The notes under the pieces: model-generated
Seen by the model: only the letters and a program-made list of their open reading frames with translations
Told to the model about the DNA's origin: nothing
The model's database searches: none
Part shown: piece after piece, positions 53,909-63,284 of the stretch
Layout: each line of letters starts with the position of its first letter
Numbering within the stretch: position 1 is the first letter of the stretch
Program-made: the position numbers and the translations under genes
NCBI RefSeq assembly: GCF_014171575.1
Contig: NZ_CP050453.1
Coordinates: 2,976,001-3,040,000, forward strand
Direction of reading: 5' to 3'
DNA length: 64,000 nucleotides
From: Microbacterium sp. Se63.02b
GTDB lineage: Bacteria > Actinomycetota > Actinomycetes > Actinomycetales > Microbacteriaceae

Positions 53909-54454
53909 ATGACTCTCACCGGCAGCCGCGTGGCATTCCTGGCGACGGACGGATTCGAGGACAGCGAGCTCACCAGCCCGTGGGATGCGGTCACCGCCGA
54001 AGGCGCGAGTGCGACGCTGATCGCTCCCGCAGGAGCCGCGATCACCGGCAAGAACGGCCATGAGCAGGCCGTCGATCTGCTCTCCGCCGACACGACGGCC
54101 GACCAGTTCGACGCGCTCGTGCTCCCCGGCGGTGTCGTCAACGCCGACCACCTGCGCCTCGACGAGCCGTCGATCGCACTGGCCCGTTCGTTCTTCGAGC
54201 AGCACAAGCCCGTCGGCGTCATCTGTCACGGCGCCTGGATCCTGATCGAGGCCGGCGTCGTCGACGGCCGCACCCTCACGAGCTACCCCAGCCTGACCAC
54301 CGATCTCCGCAATGCGGGCGCGACCTGGGTCGATGAAGAGGTCGTCGTCGATGAGGGCCTGGTCTCGAGCCGCACTCCCGACGATCTGCCCGCCTTCAAC
54401 GCGAAGCTCGTGGAGGAGATCGGCGAGGGGAAGCACTCCGGCCAGACGGCCTGA
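53909..54454 (+). CDS. Type 1 glutamine amidotransferase / PfpI-family protein
   Basis: ATG 53909 with GAAAGGACG upstream gives 181 residues. 'VAFLATDGFEDSELTSPWDA' contains the conserved Glu17, and 'KPVGVICHGAWILIEAG' the nucleophile Cys106 with His107, the signature of the DJ-1/PfpI group (YhbO/YraA type). Such proteins are thought to act in stress defence or glycation repair. It stands alone. Confidence 0.88.
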   Translation: MTLTGSRVAFLATDGFEDSELTSPWDAVTAEGASATLIAPAGAAITGKNGHEQAVDLLSADTTADQFDALVLPGGVVNADHLRLDEPSIALARSFFEQHKPVGVICHGAWILIEAGVVDGRTLTSYPSLTTDLRNAGATWVDEEVVVDEGLVSSRTPDDLPAFNAKLVEEIGEGKHSGQTA

Positions 54455-54475
54455 GGAGATCGTCCTCTCGGGCGC

Positions 54476-54991
54476 TCAGCCTCGGGCGCGGTGGCGACGC
54501 ACGGCAGCACGGTTGGCGCAGCGCACGGAGCAGAAGCGCTGCCGGCCGTTCCGTGTCACGTCGGCGACGACGTTGGTGCACGGAGCGGCCTGGCAGCGCC
54601 CGAGCCTGCCCATCCCCCGCGTGACGAGGTGCAGCGAAGTACCGAGGCTGATGATGGCGCGGAGCACGTACGGCAGCGAGGGCACGTCGTCGCGGTAGTG
54701 CAGGTGCCAGCCCTCGCCGTCGTGGTTGGTCAGTCGCGGGTATGCGGCGGCGATCGCCAATTGCGCGTTCAACAGCACGGCCCGCGCGTCGGGGTCGGGT
54801 TCGTCGACGATGGCGAGCCAGTCGTCGACGACCGCCCTGACCTTCGCGTGATCGTCTGCGGCGGGCGGGAAGGTCTGCGTCATGCCCAGTTCGAGCGTGC
54901 GTTGCTCGATCCCCGCGCGGTCGGTCGGCCAGTCGTTGGCCAGAGACGCCGCCAGCAGTACCGCATATTCGCCGTAAGGGTTGAGATGCAT
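54476..54991 (-). CDS. CGNR zinc-finger domain protein (ABATE family)
   Basis: The 171-residue protein has an N-terminal helical ABATE domain ('EYAVLLAASLANDWP', 'AVLLNAQLAIAAAYPRL') and a C-terminal CGNR finger 'GRCQAAPCTNVVADVTRNGR' then 'QRFCSVRCANRAAVRRHR', with four Cys as zinc ligands. Family members are likely stress-linked transcription factors. It is convergent to the PfpI gene. Confidence 0.85.
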   Translation of the reverse strand: MHLNPYGEYAVLLAASLANDWPTDRAGIEQRTLELGMTQTFPPAADDHAKVRAVVDDWLAIVDEPDPDARAVLLNAQLAIAAAYPRLTNHDGEGWHLHYRDDVPSLPYVLRAIISLGTSLHLVTRGMGRLGRCQAAPCTNVVADVTRNGRQRFCSVRCANRAAVRRHRARG

Positions 54992-55016
54992 AAGACCATT
55001 ACATCACGCTGGATGC

Positions 55017-55232
55017 ATGAGCTCCCTCGACACGCTCCCGATCCCCCGCGTCCCGCTGACCCCGGAGACGCATGAACACGCGTGGTACACCGAGTCACGG
55101 CATCCCACGAGTGACGGCACCGTCCTCTACGTGCGCTGCGGGGAATGCGGCTCCCGCCGCGTCGACCTGCAGGCGCATCCGCACACGCCGCCGGTCGCCG
55201 TGAGCGGGGACCTCGGACGCCCGCGCAGCTGA
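55017..55232 (+). CDS. Small zinc-ribbon-like protein
   Basis: ATG 55017 is preferred because it starts the plausible 'MSSLDTLPIPRVPLTPETHE'; the frame back to 54981 overlaps the divergent gene. The 71-residue product contains 'VLYVRCGECGSRRVDLQ' with a CxxC. No second pair is present, so a full zinc ribbon would need a dimer or other ligands (the many His may serve). Function unknown. Confidence 0.6.
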   Translation: MSSLDTLPIPRVPLTPETHEHAWYTESRHPTSDGTVLYVRCGECGSRRVDLQAHPHTPPVAVSGDLGRPRS

Positions 55233-55295
55233 CCTCTCGCCTCCACGATCTCGCCGTTGCGCGGCACCCACGATTCGCCGCCGCGCCGCGAGGGT

Positions 55296-55827
55296 TCACC
55301 CGGTCAGGTCGATGAGTCGGCGGGTCGTGCGGAGATTGCGGGCGGTCCCCGCGACGGCGAGAGCGCGATCGAGCACGGTCTTCGTGAGTCTCGTGGAGTG
55401 CACGCCACCCTGTCCGTAGTCGATCCACAGGTCGTTCCCGATCAGAGCGAGGCGCTCCGCTGGCCGACGTCGCTGCTCCAGGGCCTCCACCGCGCCCGGC
55501 GTCGGAGGCCCCGAGGAACATCGCGTGCACGAACTTCACATCGCCTTCCGGGAACGGCTGCTCGCCCTCGGATGCGACGAGCTGCGCGTTGGTCCGATGG
55601 ATGACCGGGGTGTCGACGCCGAACTCGCTGTGGATCGCGGCGCGCACGGCTGCGCACGCGGCATCCGGGTGGGCGGGCGTCGCGCAGATGATGTTGCCGC
55701 TCGCGATGTAGGTCGAGAGGTCTTCGAGGTCGGTCTCCGCCGCCAGGACCTCCCGGAGGCGCGCCATGGGGACGCTGTTGCGTCCGCTGACGTTCACGGC
55801 TCGCAGCAGCAGGACGCTGCGGGTCAC
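55296..55827 (-). pseudogene. DUF1697 family protein, frameshifted (probable sequencing error)
   Basis: The first frame begins 'MTRSVLLLRAVNVSGRNSVP' with the DUF1697 pattern ('LLRAVNVGG.N.VPM..LR') and continues to 'VKFVHAMFLGASDAG'. At GGG (55495-55497) one extra G shifts it; removing it gives 'DAGAVEALEQRRRPAERLAL' and 'IGNDLWIDYGQGGVHSTRLT' to 55296, 176 residues in all, the normal length. The start overlaps the pncA stop. Function of the family is unknown. Confidence 0.82.
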
Positions 55828-56405
55828 GCGTCGGCGCTCTCGACCAGCTCCGCACCGGCATGGACGAGTTCGGCGAGTGCCGCTTCGCTGGGTTCCGGAG
55901 CGACGCCCGCGACCAGGTCGGTGAGCACCCGGACGCGCACGCCGTGCGCGATGGCATCGAGTGCCGATGCCCGGACGCAGTGGTCGGTCGCGAGGCCGAC
56001 GACGTCGGCGCTGAGCACCCCTGCCGCACTCAGGATCGCCCCGACGGTCTCCCCCTCGGGCGTCTCCCCCTCGAACATCGAATACGCCGGCTTGCCCTGG
56101 CCCTTGCGGACGTGGTGCGTCACGGCCTCGGTCACCAGCAGCGGATCGTACTCGGCGCCCTCCGTGCCTGCGACACAGTGCACAGGCCAGGTGTCGACGA
56201 AGTCAGGCGCCTCCGCGAAGTGGCCTCCGTTGTCACCCTCGGCGTCATGCCAGTCACGAGACGCGATGATCACCTGATACTCCCCGGAATGCGAGGCGAG
56301 AAAGGTCGTGATCGCGGCAGCCACGACATCGCCTCCCGCGACGGCGAGGGCGCCGCCCTCGGTGAAGTCGTTCTGCACGTCGACGATGAGAAGCGCTCTG
56401 CTCAT
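55824..56405 (-). CDS. pncA: Nicotinamidase / isochorismatase family hydrolase
   Basis: The 193-residue enzyme begins 'MSRALLIVDVQNDFTEGGAL' with catalytic Asp9, has metal-site residues in 'ASRDWHDAEGDNGGHFAEA', a Lys in 'HHVRKGQGKPAYSMFEG', and nucleophile Cys143 in 'VVGLATDHCVRASALDA'. This set identifies a nicotinamidase, which turns nicotinamide into nicotinate for NAD salvage. It lies downstream of tRNA-Thr(CGT), separated by a terminator. Confidence 0.9.
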   Translation of the reverse strand: MSRALLIVDVQNDFTEGGALAVAGGDVVAAAITTFLASHSGEYQVIIASRDWHDAEGDNGGHFAEAPDFVDTWPVHCVAGTEGAEYDPLLVTEAVTHHVRKGQGKPAYSMFEGETPEGETVGAILSAAGVLSADVVGLATDHCVRASALDAIAHGVRVRVLTDLVAGVAPEPSEAALAELVHAGAELVESADA

Positions 56406-56434
56406 ACGTCGAGGGTACGCCGCACGAGACGGGA

Positions 56435-56469
56435 AAGGCCCCGTGATGTTCTTCGCATCACGGGGCCTT
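56435..56469 (-). terminator. Terminator downstream of tRNA-Thr(CGT)
   Basis: AAGGCCCCGTGATG (56435-56448) and CATCACGGGGCCTT (56456-56469) form a perfect 14-bp stem. It lies three bases past the tRNA 3' end. Confidence 0.88.
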
Positions 56470-56472
56470 CGG

Positions 56473-56545
56473 AGCCGCTTGTCAGAATCGAACTGACGAC
56501 CTTTTCATTACGAGTGAAATGCTCTGCCGACTGAGCTAAAGCGGC
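56473..56545 (-). tRNA. tRNA-Thr (anticodon CGT)
   Basis: The 73-base gene has acceptor stem GCCGCTT/AAGCGGC, D arm GCTC/GAGC, anticodon stem TTTCA/TGAAA with loop CTCGTAA (anticodon CGT, reads ACG), and T loop GTTCGATTC. CCA is not encoded. A terminator follows three bases downstream. Confidence 0.94.
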
Positions 56546-56614
56546 GTGCGACGCGTGAGCGGCGCGATCACCGATATTACCCTGTCTCGCGCCCGCTCGC
56601 GAATCGAGCCCGAC

Positions 56615-58168
56615 TCACTCGCAGCGGAGGCCGTCCTCGGGCACCACGTCGTCGAGCAGGAACGCCTCCACGGCGTCGTCCACGCAGGTGTTGCCCTTGT
56701 TGTAACCGGTGTGCCCTTCGCCGACGCGAGTGATGAGGACACCCTCCTCCAACTGGTCGGCAAGCGACTCGGACCACTCGTACGGCGTCGCGGGGTCGTT
56801 CGTCGTGCCGATCACCAGGATGGGACCAGCGCCCTCAGCGGTGATCTCGCCGCGCGTGCCGGTCGGCGGGTACGGCCACACCTCGCACGAGTCCGGACCG
56901 CTCCAGTAGGGGGCGATGGTGGGAGCCCCCTCGGCGATCTTGTCGTCGATAGCGGCTTCGGCTGCCGGGTCGTCTTCCACCGGGTAGTCCATGCAGTTGT
57001 ACGCGCGGAACGCCTCGGTGGAGTTGTCGATGTAGACGCCGTCCTCACGACCGTTGTAGAAGTCGGCGAGGAAGAAGGCAGAACCCGGGTCGCCCTGGAG
57101 CGCCTCGTCGAGCGCCTGCGTGAGGTATCCCCAGTTGTCCTGCGAGTACAGGGCGGCGATGATGCCCGTCATCAACGAGTCGGCTCCCATCAGGCGGCCG
57201 TCACCGTTCTTCAGCGGGGTGCGGTCGACGCTCGCCAGCAGAGCCCCGAGGTCGGTCATCGCTTCGTCGACGCTGCCGTTGAACGGGCACTCCCCGGAAT
57301 CGAGGCAGTCCTGCATGTAGGCCCGCAGTGCGGATTCGAAGCCGAGAGCCTGCGTGGCACCCACCTCGAGCCCGGGGACGGCGGGATCGATCGCACCGTC
57401 GAGCACCAGACGACCGGCCTTCTCGGGGTAGAGCTTCGCGTAGGTCGCGCCGAGGAACGTGCCGTACGAGTAGCCGAGGTAGTTCAGCTGCGTGTCGCCG
57501 AGGACGGCACGGATCAGATCCATGTCGCGAGCGGCGTTGACCGTCGTGATGTACGGCAGGATGCCGCCGCTGTTCGCATCGCACGCCTCGGCGAAGCCCT
57601 TGTGCGCCTCGAGGAGTTCGGCCTCCCACTCCGCCGTGCCACGGGCCGCGGCAGGGATTCCGTAGAGGTACTCGTCCATCTCGGGGGCGTCGTAACAGGT
57701 CACGGCGGTGGAGGCGCCGACGCCGCGCGGGTCGAACCCGATCACGTCGTAGTTCTCGATGAGGTCGGCGCCGACCGCGAACGTGAGGTTGTTCTGCACG
57801 AGGTCGACGCCACTCGCACCCGGACCGCCCGGGTTGGTCAGCAGCGAACCGACGGGGGTCCCCTGGGCGCGATGCCGGACCACCGACAGGGTGATGTCGC
57901 CGGCGCTCGGGTTCTCCCAGTCGAGCGGCGCCGTGACATCCGTGCAGTCGAAACCGGGGCCGCAGTCCGTCCATTCGAGTTCCTGCGAGTAGAAGGGCAG
58001 CAGGTCTTCGGACACACCCTCGGTGTCGGGCGCGCTCGTCGTCGACGGACGAGACGTCTGCTCGGGGATCATCGCGTACAGGCACCCGGAGAGCGCGACG
58101 GAGGCTGCGGCGATACCGGCGATCACCGCAGCGGCGCGACGGAAGCGGGAAGTCGATCGGTTCGTCAC
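56615..58168 (-). CDS. Secreted alpha/beta hydrolase (tripeptidyl aminopeptidase type) lipoprotein
   Basis: The 517-residue protein has a signal peptide and lipobox 'VALSGC' (Cys29). 'SLLTNPGGPGASGVDLV' forms the oxyanion region, Ser234 lies in 'NYLGYSYGTFLGATYAKLYP', and the C-terminal TAP-like domain has 'ILVIGTTNDPATPYEWSESL' (Asp) and 'RVGEGHTGYNKGNTCVDD' (His). These match Streptomyces tripeptidyl aminopeptidases and the SlpD/E group. Its start overlaps the holB stop by four bases, so it ends that operon. Confidence 0.9.
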   Translation of the reverse strand: MTNRSTSRFRRAAAVIAGIAAASVALSGCLYAMIPEQTSRPSTTSAPDTEGVSEDLLPFYSQELEWTDCGPGFDCTDVTAPLDWENPSAGDITLSVVRHRAQGTPVGSLLTNPGGPGASGVDLVQNNLTFAVGADLIENYDVIGFDPRGVGASTAVTCYDAPEMDEYLYGIPAAARGTAEWEAELLEAHKGFAEACDANSGGILPYITTVNAARDMDLIRAVLGDTQLNYLGYSYGTFLGATYAKLYPEKAGRLVLDGAIDPAVPGLEVGATQALGFESALRAYMQDCLDSGECPFNGSVDEAMTDLGALLASVDRTPLKNGDGRLMGADSLMTGIIAALYSQDNWGYLTQALDEALQGDPGSAFFLADFYNGREDGVYIDNSTEAFRAYNCMDYPVEDDPAAEAAIDDKIAEGAPTIAPYWSGPDSCEVWPYPPTGTRGEITAEGAGPILVIGTTNDPATPYEWSESLADQLEEGVLITRVGEGHTGYNKGNTCVDDAVEAFLLDDVVPEDGLRCE

Positions 58169-59322
58169 GGTTTCCTCCCGCTCGTGATCGTCACGAGCAA
58201 GCTCTCCAGGGCGAGCAGCGGAGCGACGTTGCGCTCCAACGACTGCCGCGTCTCGGCAAGGTGGTCAAGTACGACAAGCGTACGGGTCTCCGACCAGGCG
58301 TCTGCGAGACCCTCCAGTTCGGAACGCAGCTCGCTGTTGATCAGATCGTCCCCGCGTCCGAACTGGAGCATGACGACATCACGGAACAGGGACTGCAGGT
58401 CGGTGAGCACGCGATCGATGCCGTCTCGCAGGCTACGGGTCGCGCGCTTCTTCTGATCGTCTTCCAGAGCGGACAGTTGCGTGCGCAATGCCGGGGGCAC
58501 CGCCTGTCCCTCGGCGATCCCGATCGTGCGCAGGAGCGAGGCCCTCTCGTTCGCGTCACGTTCGGCCGTGAGAGACTTCGCATCCTCGGTCGCCGCCTGG
58601 ATGATCCGCCCGGCGACCTCGACCGCATCGCCGACCCCGCGCACCGCGATGACCGATCTCAGGGTCTCGTCGCGCCGCCGACGAGCGGAGTCGTCGGTCG
58701 CGAGTCGCTGCGCCATGCCGATGTGACGTTGAGCGTGGCGAGCGGCCTGTTCGGCGACGTTCTCGTCGACTCCGGTGCGCAGACTGATCAGTCGGGCGAC
58801 GTCGGTCACGTCGGGCTCGCTCAGACGCAGCGAACGCACCCGCGAGCGGATCGTGGGCAGCAGATCGGCCTCGCTGGGCGCGCACAAGATCCACACTGTC
58901 TGCTCGGGCGGCTCTTCCAGCGCCTTCAGCAGCACGTTCGAGGTGCGTTCGACCATGCGGTCGGCATCTTCGACCACGATGACCCGGTAGCGACCAGCCG
59001 ACGGCGCGAAGTAGGAGCGCTCGACCAGGCTGCGCGCCTCGGCGATCGTGATGATGACCTTGTCGGTGCGCAGAGCCGTGACATCGGGGTGGGTGCCCGC
59101 GAGCACCTGACGCATCACGGTTTCATCGTCGGGGTGATCGGCGACGAGGGCTGCGGCGAAAGCATATGCGAGGGTCGAACGACCCGAGCCGGGAGGACCG
59201 GTGATCAACCACGCGTGCGAGAGCGCTGCAGGATCGGATGCCGCGGTTCGGAGCGTGTCGACGGCCGCGTCCTGGCCCCACACATCCGCCCACGGGAACG
59301 GAGCGGGAACAGTCTGGGGCAT
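58165..59322 (-). CDS. holB: DNA polymerase III subunit delta'
   Basis: The 385-residue protein has an AAA+ core with 'AWLITGPPGSGRSTLAYAFA' (P loop), 'YRVIVVEDADRMVERTSNVL' and 'LKALEEPPEQTVWIL', typical of delta-prime clamp-loader subunits; the sensor-1 region 'CAPSEADLLPTIRSRVRSLR' is conserved. The zinc-binding Cys set of some relatives is not seen. It follows tmk after 69 bases. Confidence 0.9.
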   Translation of the reverse strand: MPQTVPAPFPWADVWGQDAAVDTLRTAASDPAALSHAWLITGPPGSGRSTLAYAFAAALVADHPDDETVMRQVLAGTHPDVTALRTDKVIITIAEARSLVERSYFAPSAGRYRVIVVEDADRMVERTSNVLLKALEEPPEQTVWILCAPSEADLLPTIRSRVRSLRLSEPDVTDVARLISLRTGVDENVAEQAARHAQRHIGMAQRLATDDSARRRRDETLRSVIAVRGVGDAVEVAGRIIQAATEDAKSLTAERDANERASLLRTIGIAEGQAVPPALRTQLSALEDDQKKRATRSLRDGIDRVLTDLQSLFRDVVMLQFGRGDDLINSELRSELEGLADAWSETRTLVVLDHLAETRQSLERNVAPLLALESLLVTITSGRKP

Positions 59323-59391
59323 GCACTCAGCCTAATCGTGACCACCGACGCGCATGCACGAGCGCCCACGGACCGCAGCCCGCCTCGTATG

Positions 59392-60021
59392 TCAGCCGAG
59401 CAGCGCGGCCACTCGTCCGCGGATCTGCGTGGCGATCTCCTCCGCCGGCGCAGCGGCATCGAGCACGAGGAACCGGTCGGGTTCCGCTGCGGCGAGCGCG
59501 AGGTAGGCGTCTCGGACGCGGCCGTGGAACTCCGCCTGCTCGGCCTCCAGCCGGTCGAACGGCTTGTCGGCCGAGTCGAGCCGCGCACGAGCAGCGCCGG
59601 GGTCCAGGTCGAGCAGGAGGGTCAGATCCGGGAGTGCGCCTTCGGCCGCCCACAGCGACAGCTCGCGGATCTCGGTCGCATCGAGGATGCGCCCCGCACC
59701 CTGATATGCCACGGAGGAGTCGAGGTAGCGATCCTGCAGGACGATCTCGCCCCGGTCGAGCGCCGGCCGCACGACCGTCGCGACATGGTGCGCCCGGTCT
59801 GCCGCGTACAGCAACGCCTCCGCGCGCGGCGCGATGTCACCGCGATGGTGCAGCACGATGTCGCGGATCAGGTGCCCGACCTCGGAACCGCCGGGCTCGC
59901 GCGTGCGCACCACGGTGCGACCGGTGCCCTCGAGCCATTCGGCGAGCAGATTCGACTGCGTCGTCTTGCCCGACCCGTCTCCGCCCTCGAGCGTGATCCA
60001 CACCCCGTGACCCGAGGTCAC
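59392..60021 (-). CDS. tmk: Thymidylate kinase
   Basis: The 209-residue kinase opens 'VWITLEGGDGSGKTTQSNLL' (P loop), with 'VVRTREPGGSEVGHLIRDIV' and 'VLQDRYLDSSVAYQGAGRIL' (the DR(Y/F) motif). It phosphorylates dTMP. The start overlaps the topA stop by four bases, so it is translationally coupled. Confidence 0.93.
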   Translation of the reverse strand: MTSGHGVWITLEGGDGSGKTTQSNLLAEWLEGTGRTVVRTREPGGSEVGHLIRDIVLHHRGDIAPRAEALLYAADRAHHVATVVRPALDRGEIVLQDRYLDSSVAYQGAGRILDATEIRELSLWAAEGALPDLTLLLDLDPGAARARLDSADKPFDRLEAEQAEFHGRVRDAYLALAAAEPDRFLVLDAAAPAEEIATQIRGRVAALLG

Positions 60022-62879
60022 GAGTCCGCCTTCTCTGCGGCCTTCGCCGCAGCGTTCGCGGCCCGAGTCGCCGCCGCCTTCTTCGCCGCCGCCGACCGAG
60101 CAGCGGATGTCGCCGCGGTCGTCTTCTTCGCCGCAGGCTTCTTGGCCGCGGGCTTCTTCGCGGTCGTCGTGGTCGCAGCCTTCTTCGCCGGGGCCTTCTT
60201 CGCCGGGGCCTTCTTCGCTGCGCCCCGTTTCGGAGCCGGACCCTTCGCCCGCTTGTCCGCGAGCATCTGCACCGCGATCTCGAACGTGATGTCCTCGACC
60301 TTCTGCCCGCGCGGGATCGTCACGTTGGTCTCCCCGTCGGTGACGTACGCGCCGAAGCGCCCGTCGCGGATGCGGATCGGCTTGCCGCTGACGGGGTCGG
60401 CGTCGAACTCGGCGAGCGCGCTGGACGCGCGTCGCCCTGCCCCGTACTTCGGCTGAGCGTAGATCTCCAGCGCCTGCTCGAGCGTGACGTCGAAGATCTG
60501 CGACTCGTTCTCGAGCGAGCGGGAGTCGGTGCCCTTCTTGAGGTACGGTCCGAACCGACCGTTCTGCGCCGTGATCTCGTCGCCGGTCTCCGGGTCGACG
60601 CCCACCACGCGCGGCAGACTGAGCAGCTTGAGCGCGGTGTCGAGTTCGATCGTGTCGACCGACATCGAGCGGAACAGCGACGCCGTGCGCGGCTTGGGAG
60701 CGGCGTCCTTCTTCTTCGCGCCGCGCTTCGCCTTCGGCGCCTCGACCACCTCACCGGTCGCCTCGTCGACGGCGGCGTCTTCGGACACCGGGTCGTTCTC
60801 CTGGACGTACGGTCCGAACCGACCGTCCTTGACCACGACGATCTTCCCGTTCTCGGGGTTCTCGCCCAGCACCCGGTCGCCGGCCACCGGAGCGTCGATG
60901 AGCTCCTGCGCCTTCTCGGCGGTCAGCTCGTCGGGGGCGAGATCTTCCGGCACGTTGACGATGCGCGGCTTGGCCTCGGGGTTCTCCGGGTCGGCGACCT
61001 CGAGGTAGGGGCCGTACTTGCCGAAGCGAAGCGTGGCCGTGTCGGTGATCGGCGTGGAATTCAGAGCACGTGCGTCGATCTCGCCGAGGTTGTCGACGAC
61101 CTGACGGAGTCCGACGTGGGAGTCGGAGCCGAAGTAGAACGACTTGAGCCATTCGACGCGGTTCTGCTCGCCGCGAGCGATCGTGTCGAGGTCGTCTTCG
61201 AGCGCTGCGGTGAAGTCGTAGTCCACGAGCTCGGCGAAATGCTCCTCGAGCAGTCGGACCACGCTGAACGCGAGCCACGTCGGCACGAGGGCCTGACCGC
61301 GCTTGACGGCGTATCCGCGGTCGAGGATGGTCTCGGGGATCGAGGCGAAGGTCGACGGACGCCCGATGCCCTTCTCCTCGAGCACCTTCACGAGGGACGC
61401 CTCGGTGTATCGCGGCTTCGGCGTGGTGCGGTGCCCCTTGGCCTCGGCATCCGACACCACGAGCTCGTCGCCGACCGCCACGGCGGGGAGCGACTGGTTC
61501 TCCGCAGCATCGGCATCGCTGCGCTTCTCGTCGCGACCTTCTTCGTACGCCTCGAGGAAGCCCTTGAAGGTGTACACGGTTCCCGACGCGGTGAACTCCG
61601 CCTTCTTACCCGCGGCATCGACGGCGATCGTCACCGTGGTGGTCTCGTACTTCGCGTCGGACATCTGGCTGGCGACCGTCCGCTTCCAGATGAGGTCGTA
61701 GAGGCGCTGCTCGTCACGGTCGAGCTCGGACGACAGCGAGGCCGGTGTGCGGAAGGTGTCACCGGAGGGGCGGATCGCCTCGTGTGCCTCCTGGGCGTTC
61801 TTGCTCTTCGACTTGTAGACGCGCGGCTTCAGCGGCACTGCCGCATCGCCGTAGAGGGCCACCGCCTGGCTCCGCGCCGCCTGCACCGCCTGGGTGCTCA
61901 GCGACGTGGAGTCGGTACGCATATAGGTGATGTACCCCTTCTCATACAGCCGCTGGGCGACACCCATCGCCTGCTTCGCTCCCATGGAGAGCTTGCGGCC
62001 GGCCTCCTGCTGCATCGTGGATGTCGTGAACGGCGCGTACGGGCTGCGGGTGCCCGGCTTGGCCTCGACCTTGGTGACGGTGCCGGCACCGACGGCGTCG
62101 ATGGCCTCGGCGAGCGCGGTGGCCGCTGCCTCGTCGAGGATGACGACGGCCTTCTTGAGCTTCCCGTCGTCGTCGAAGTCGGTTCCACGGGCGAGCTGAC
62201 CACCGTCGACGCGGACGAGTCGGATCTTGAACGAGGTGCCCGTCGCCGCCGCTGCGGCGTCGACGTCCCAGTACTCCGCGGACGTGAACGCCATGCGCTC
62301 GCGCTCGCGGTCGACGATGAGCCGGGTCGCCGCGGACTGCACACGGCCGGCGGAGATCCCGGTCTTGACCTTGTACCAGAGCACGGGCGACACGTCCCAG
62401 CCGTAGAGCCGGTCGAGGATGCGTCGGGTCTCCTGGGCATCGACCAGGTCGTGGTCGAGCTCGCGGGTGTTCCCCACAGCAGCCTGGATCGCGTCCTTCG
62501 TGATCTCATGGAAGACCATGCGCTTGACGGGGACCTTGGGCTTGAGCGTCTCGAGCAGATGCCAGGCGATCGCCTCCCCCTCGCGGTCCTCATCAGTGGC
62601 GAGCAGGAGTTCGTCCGCACTCTTGAGCGCGCGCTTGAGCTCGGCCACGGTCTTGGTCTTGCGGTCGGAGACGACGTAGTAGGGGTCGAAGCCGTTCTCG
62701 ATGTCGATCGAGTACTTCCCGTACGCCTGCTTGTCGTCGGCGGGGATGTCCTTCTTGTCGGCGAGATCGCGGATGTGGCCGACGGAGCTGAGCACCTCGT
62801 AGCCGTCGCCGAGGTATCCCTGAATAGACCGCATCTTCGTCGGGGACTCGACGATGACGAGCTTCTTGCCTTCAGCCAA
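60018..62879 (-). CDS. topA: DNA topoisomerase I
   Basis: TTG 62879 is chosen because AAAGGA lies eight bases before it and the family begins 'LAEGKKLVIVESPTKMRSIQ'; the longer frame to 63284 belongs to another gene. The 953-residue enzyme has the TOPRIM domain ('LLLATDEDREGEAIAWHLLE'), the active Tyr in 'GYITYMRTDSTSLS', several C-terminal zinc-free repeats each with 'GRFGPY', and a Lys/Ala-rich tail with 'KKAPAKKAPAKKAA', the actinobacterial DNA-binding tail. Confidence 0.94.
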   Translation of the reverse strand: MAEGKKLVIVESPTKMRSIQGYLGDGYEVLSSVGHIRDLADKKDIPADDKQAYGKYSIDIENGFDPYYVVSDRKTKTVAELKRALKSADELLLATDEDREGEAIAWHLLETLKPKVPVKRMVFHEITKDAIQAAVGNTRELDHDLVDAQETRRILDRLYGWDVSPVLWYKVKTGISAGRVQSAATRLIVDRERERMAFTSAEYWDVDAAAAATGTSFKIRLVRVDGGQLARGTDFDDDGKLKKAVVILDEAAATALAEAIDAVGAGTVTKVEAKPGTRSPYAPFTTSTMQQEAGRKLSMGAKQAMGVAQRLYEKGYITYMRTDSTSLSTQAVQAARSQAVALYGDAAVPLKPRVYKSKSKNAQEAHEAIRPSGDTFRTPASLSSELDRDEQRLYDLIWKRTVASQMSDAKYETTTVTIAVDAAGKKAEFTASGTVYTFKGFLEAYEEGRDEKRSDADAAENQSLPAVAVGDELVVSDAEAKGHRTTPKPRYTEASLVKVLEEKGIGRPSTFASIPETILDRGYAVKRGQALVPTWLAFSVVRLLEEHFAELVDYDFTAALEDDLDTIARGEQNRVEWLKSFYFGSDSHVGLRQVVDNLGEIDARALNSTPITDTATLRFGKYGPYLEVADPENPEAKPRIVNVPEDLAPDELTAEKAQELIDAPVAGDRVLGENPENGKIVVVKDGRFGPYVQENDPVSEDAAVDEATGEVVEAPKAKRGAKKKDAAPKPRTASLFRSMSVDTIELDTALKLLSLPRVVGVDPETGDEITAQNGRFGPYLKKGTDSRSLENESQIFDVTLEQALEIYAQPKYGAGRRASSALAEFDADPVSGKPIRIRDGRFGAYVTDGETNVTIPRGQKVEDITFEIAVQMLADKRAKGPAPKRGAAKKAPAKKAPAKKAATTTTAKKPAAKKPAAKKTTAATSAARSAAAKKAAATRAANAAAKAAEKADS

Positions 62880-62958
62880 GGGGCGTCCTTTCTTCGAAGC
62901 ACACCATACACACCACTGTGTGGGGTTGTTCACAGTGAGCGAGGTCGCACGGCCGTCA

Positions 62959-63284
62959 TCATCCCTCGGGTGGCCCGGCACGGGCTCGGGAGACGGCTGC
63001 GAGACCAGCGTACGCCGCCTGGACCTCCACGGTCGCCACGAAGCCTTCGAGGGTGCAGCCGGTGAGTGCGGCTCCTGCTGCCGTCGCCACCCGCCCCGCG
63101 ACCGTGCACGGCGCGTCCGTGCCCGGCACGGCGCCGCTCGCGGTATCGGCTGCCGCGAGCGCCGCGGCATCGGCGGCGCCTGCCACCCGCTGCGCGGTGA
63201 CGCACGCTCCCCGACAGCCGCCAGCCCGAGGGACAGCGCAGCGGCGACCGTGAGGACGCCGGCGGCAAGCGCCGTGCCCGCCAT
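62959..63284 (-). pseudogene. TadE-like secretion-neighbourhood protein (Rv3654c family), frameshifted
   Basis: ATG 63284 opens 'MAGTALAAGVLTVAAALSLG', a membrane helix, and loses the frame at GGGG (63209-63212). One more G gives 'LAAVGGACVTAQRVAGAADA' and 'AALAAADTASGAVPGTDAPC', the typical Rv3654c-type region, down to 62959, with about 108 residues. The start overlaps the upstream TadE stop by one base. It lies between the pilus genes and topA, as in many actinobacteria. Confidence 0.78.

Noticed and set aside
55257..55300. Extra small gene between 55232 and the DUF1697 end
   Set aside because: No frame with start and ribosome site; the space is short and convergent.
61116..63065. Long plus-strand open frame opposite topA
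   Set aside because: Antisense to topA with no family resemblance; regarded as a shadow frame.
62880..63284. Topoisomerase I with a 134-residue N-terminal extension
   Set aside because: The extra region belongs to the frameshifted TadE-like gene; the TTG at 62879 has a good ribosome site and matches the family start.
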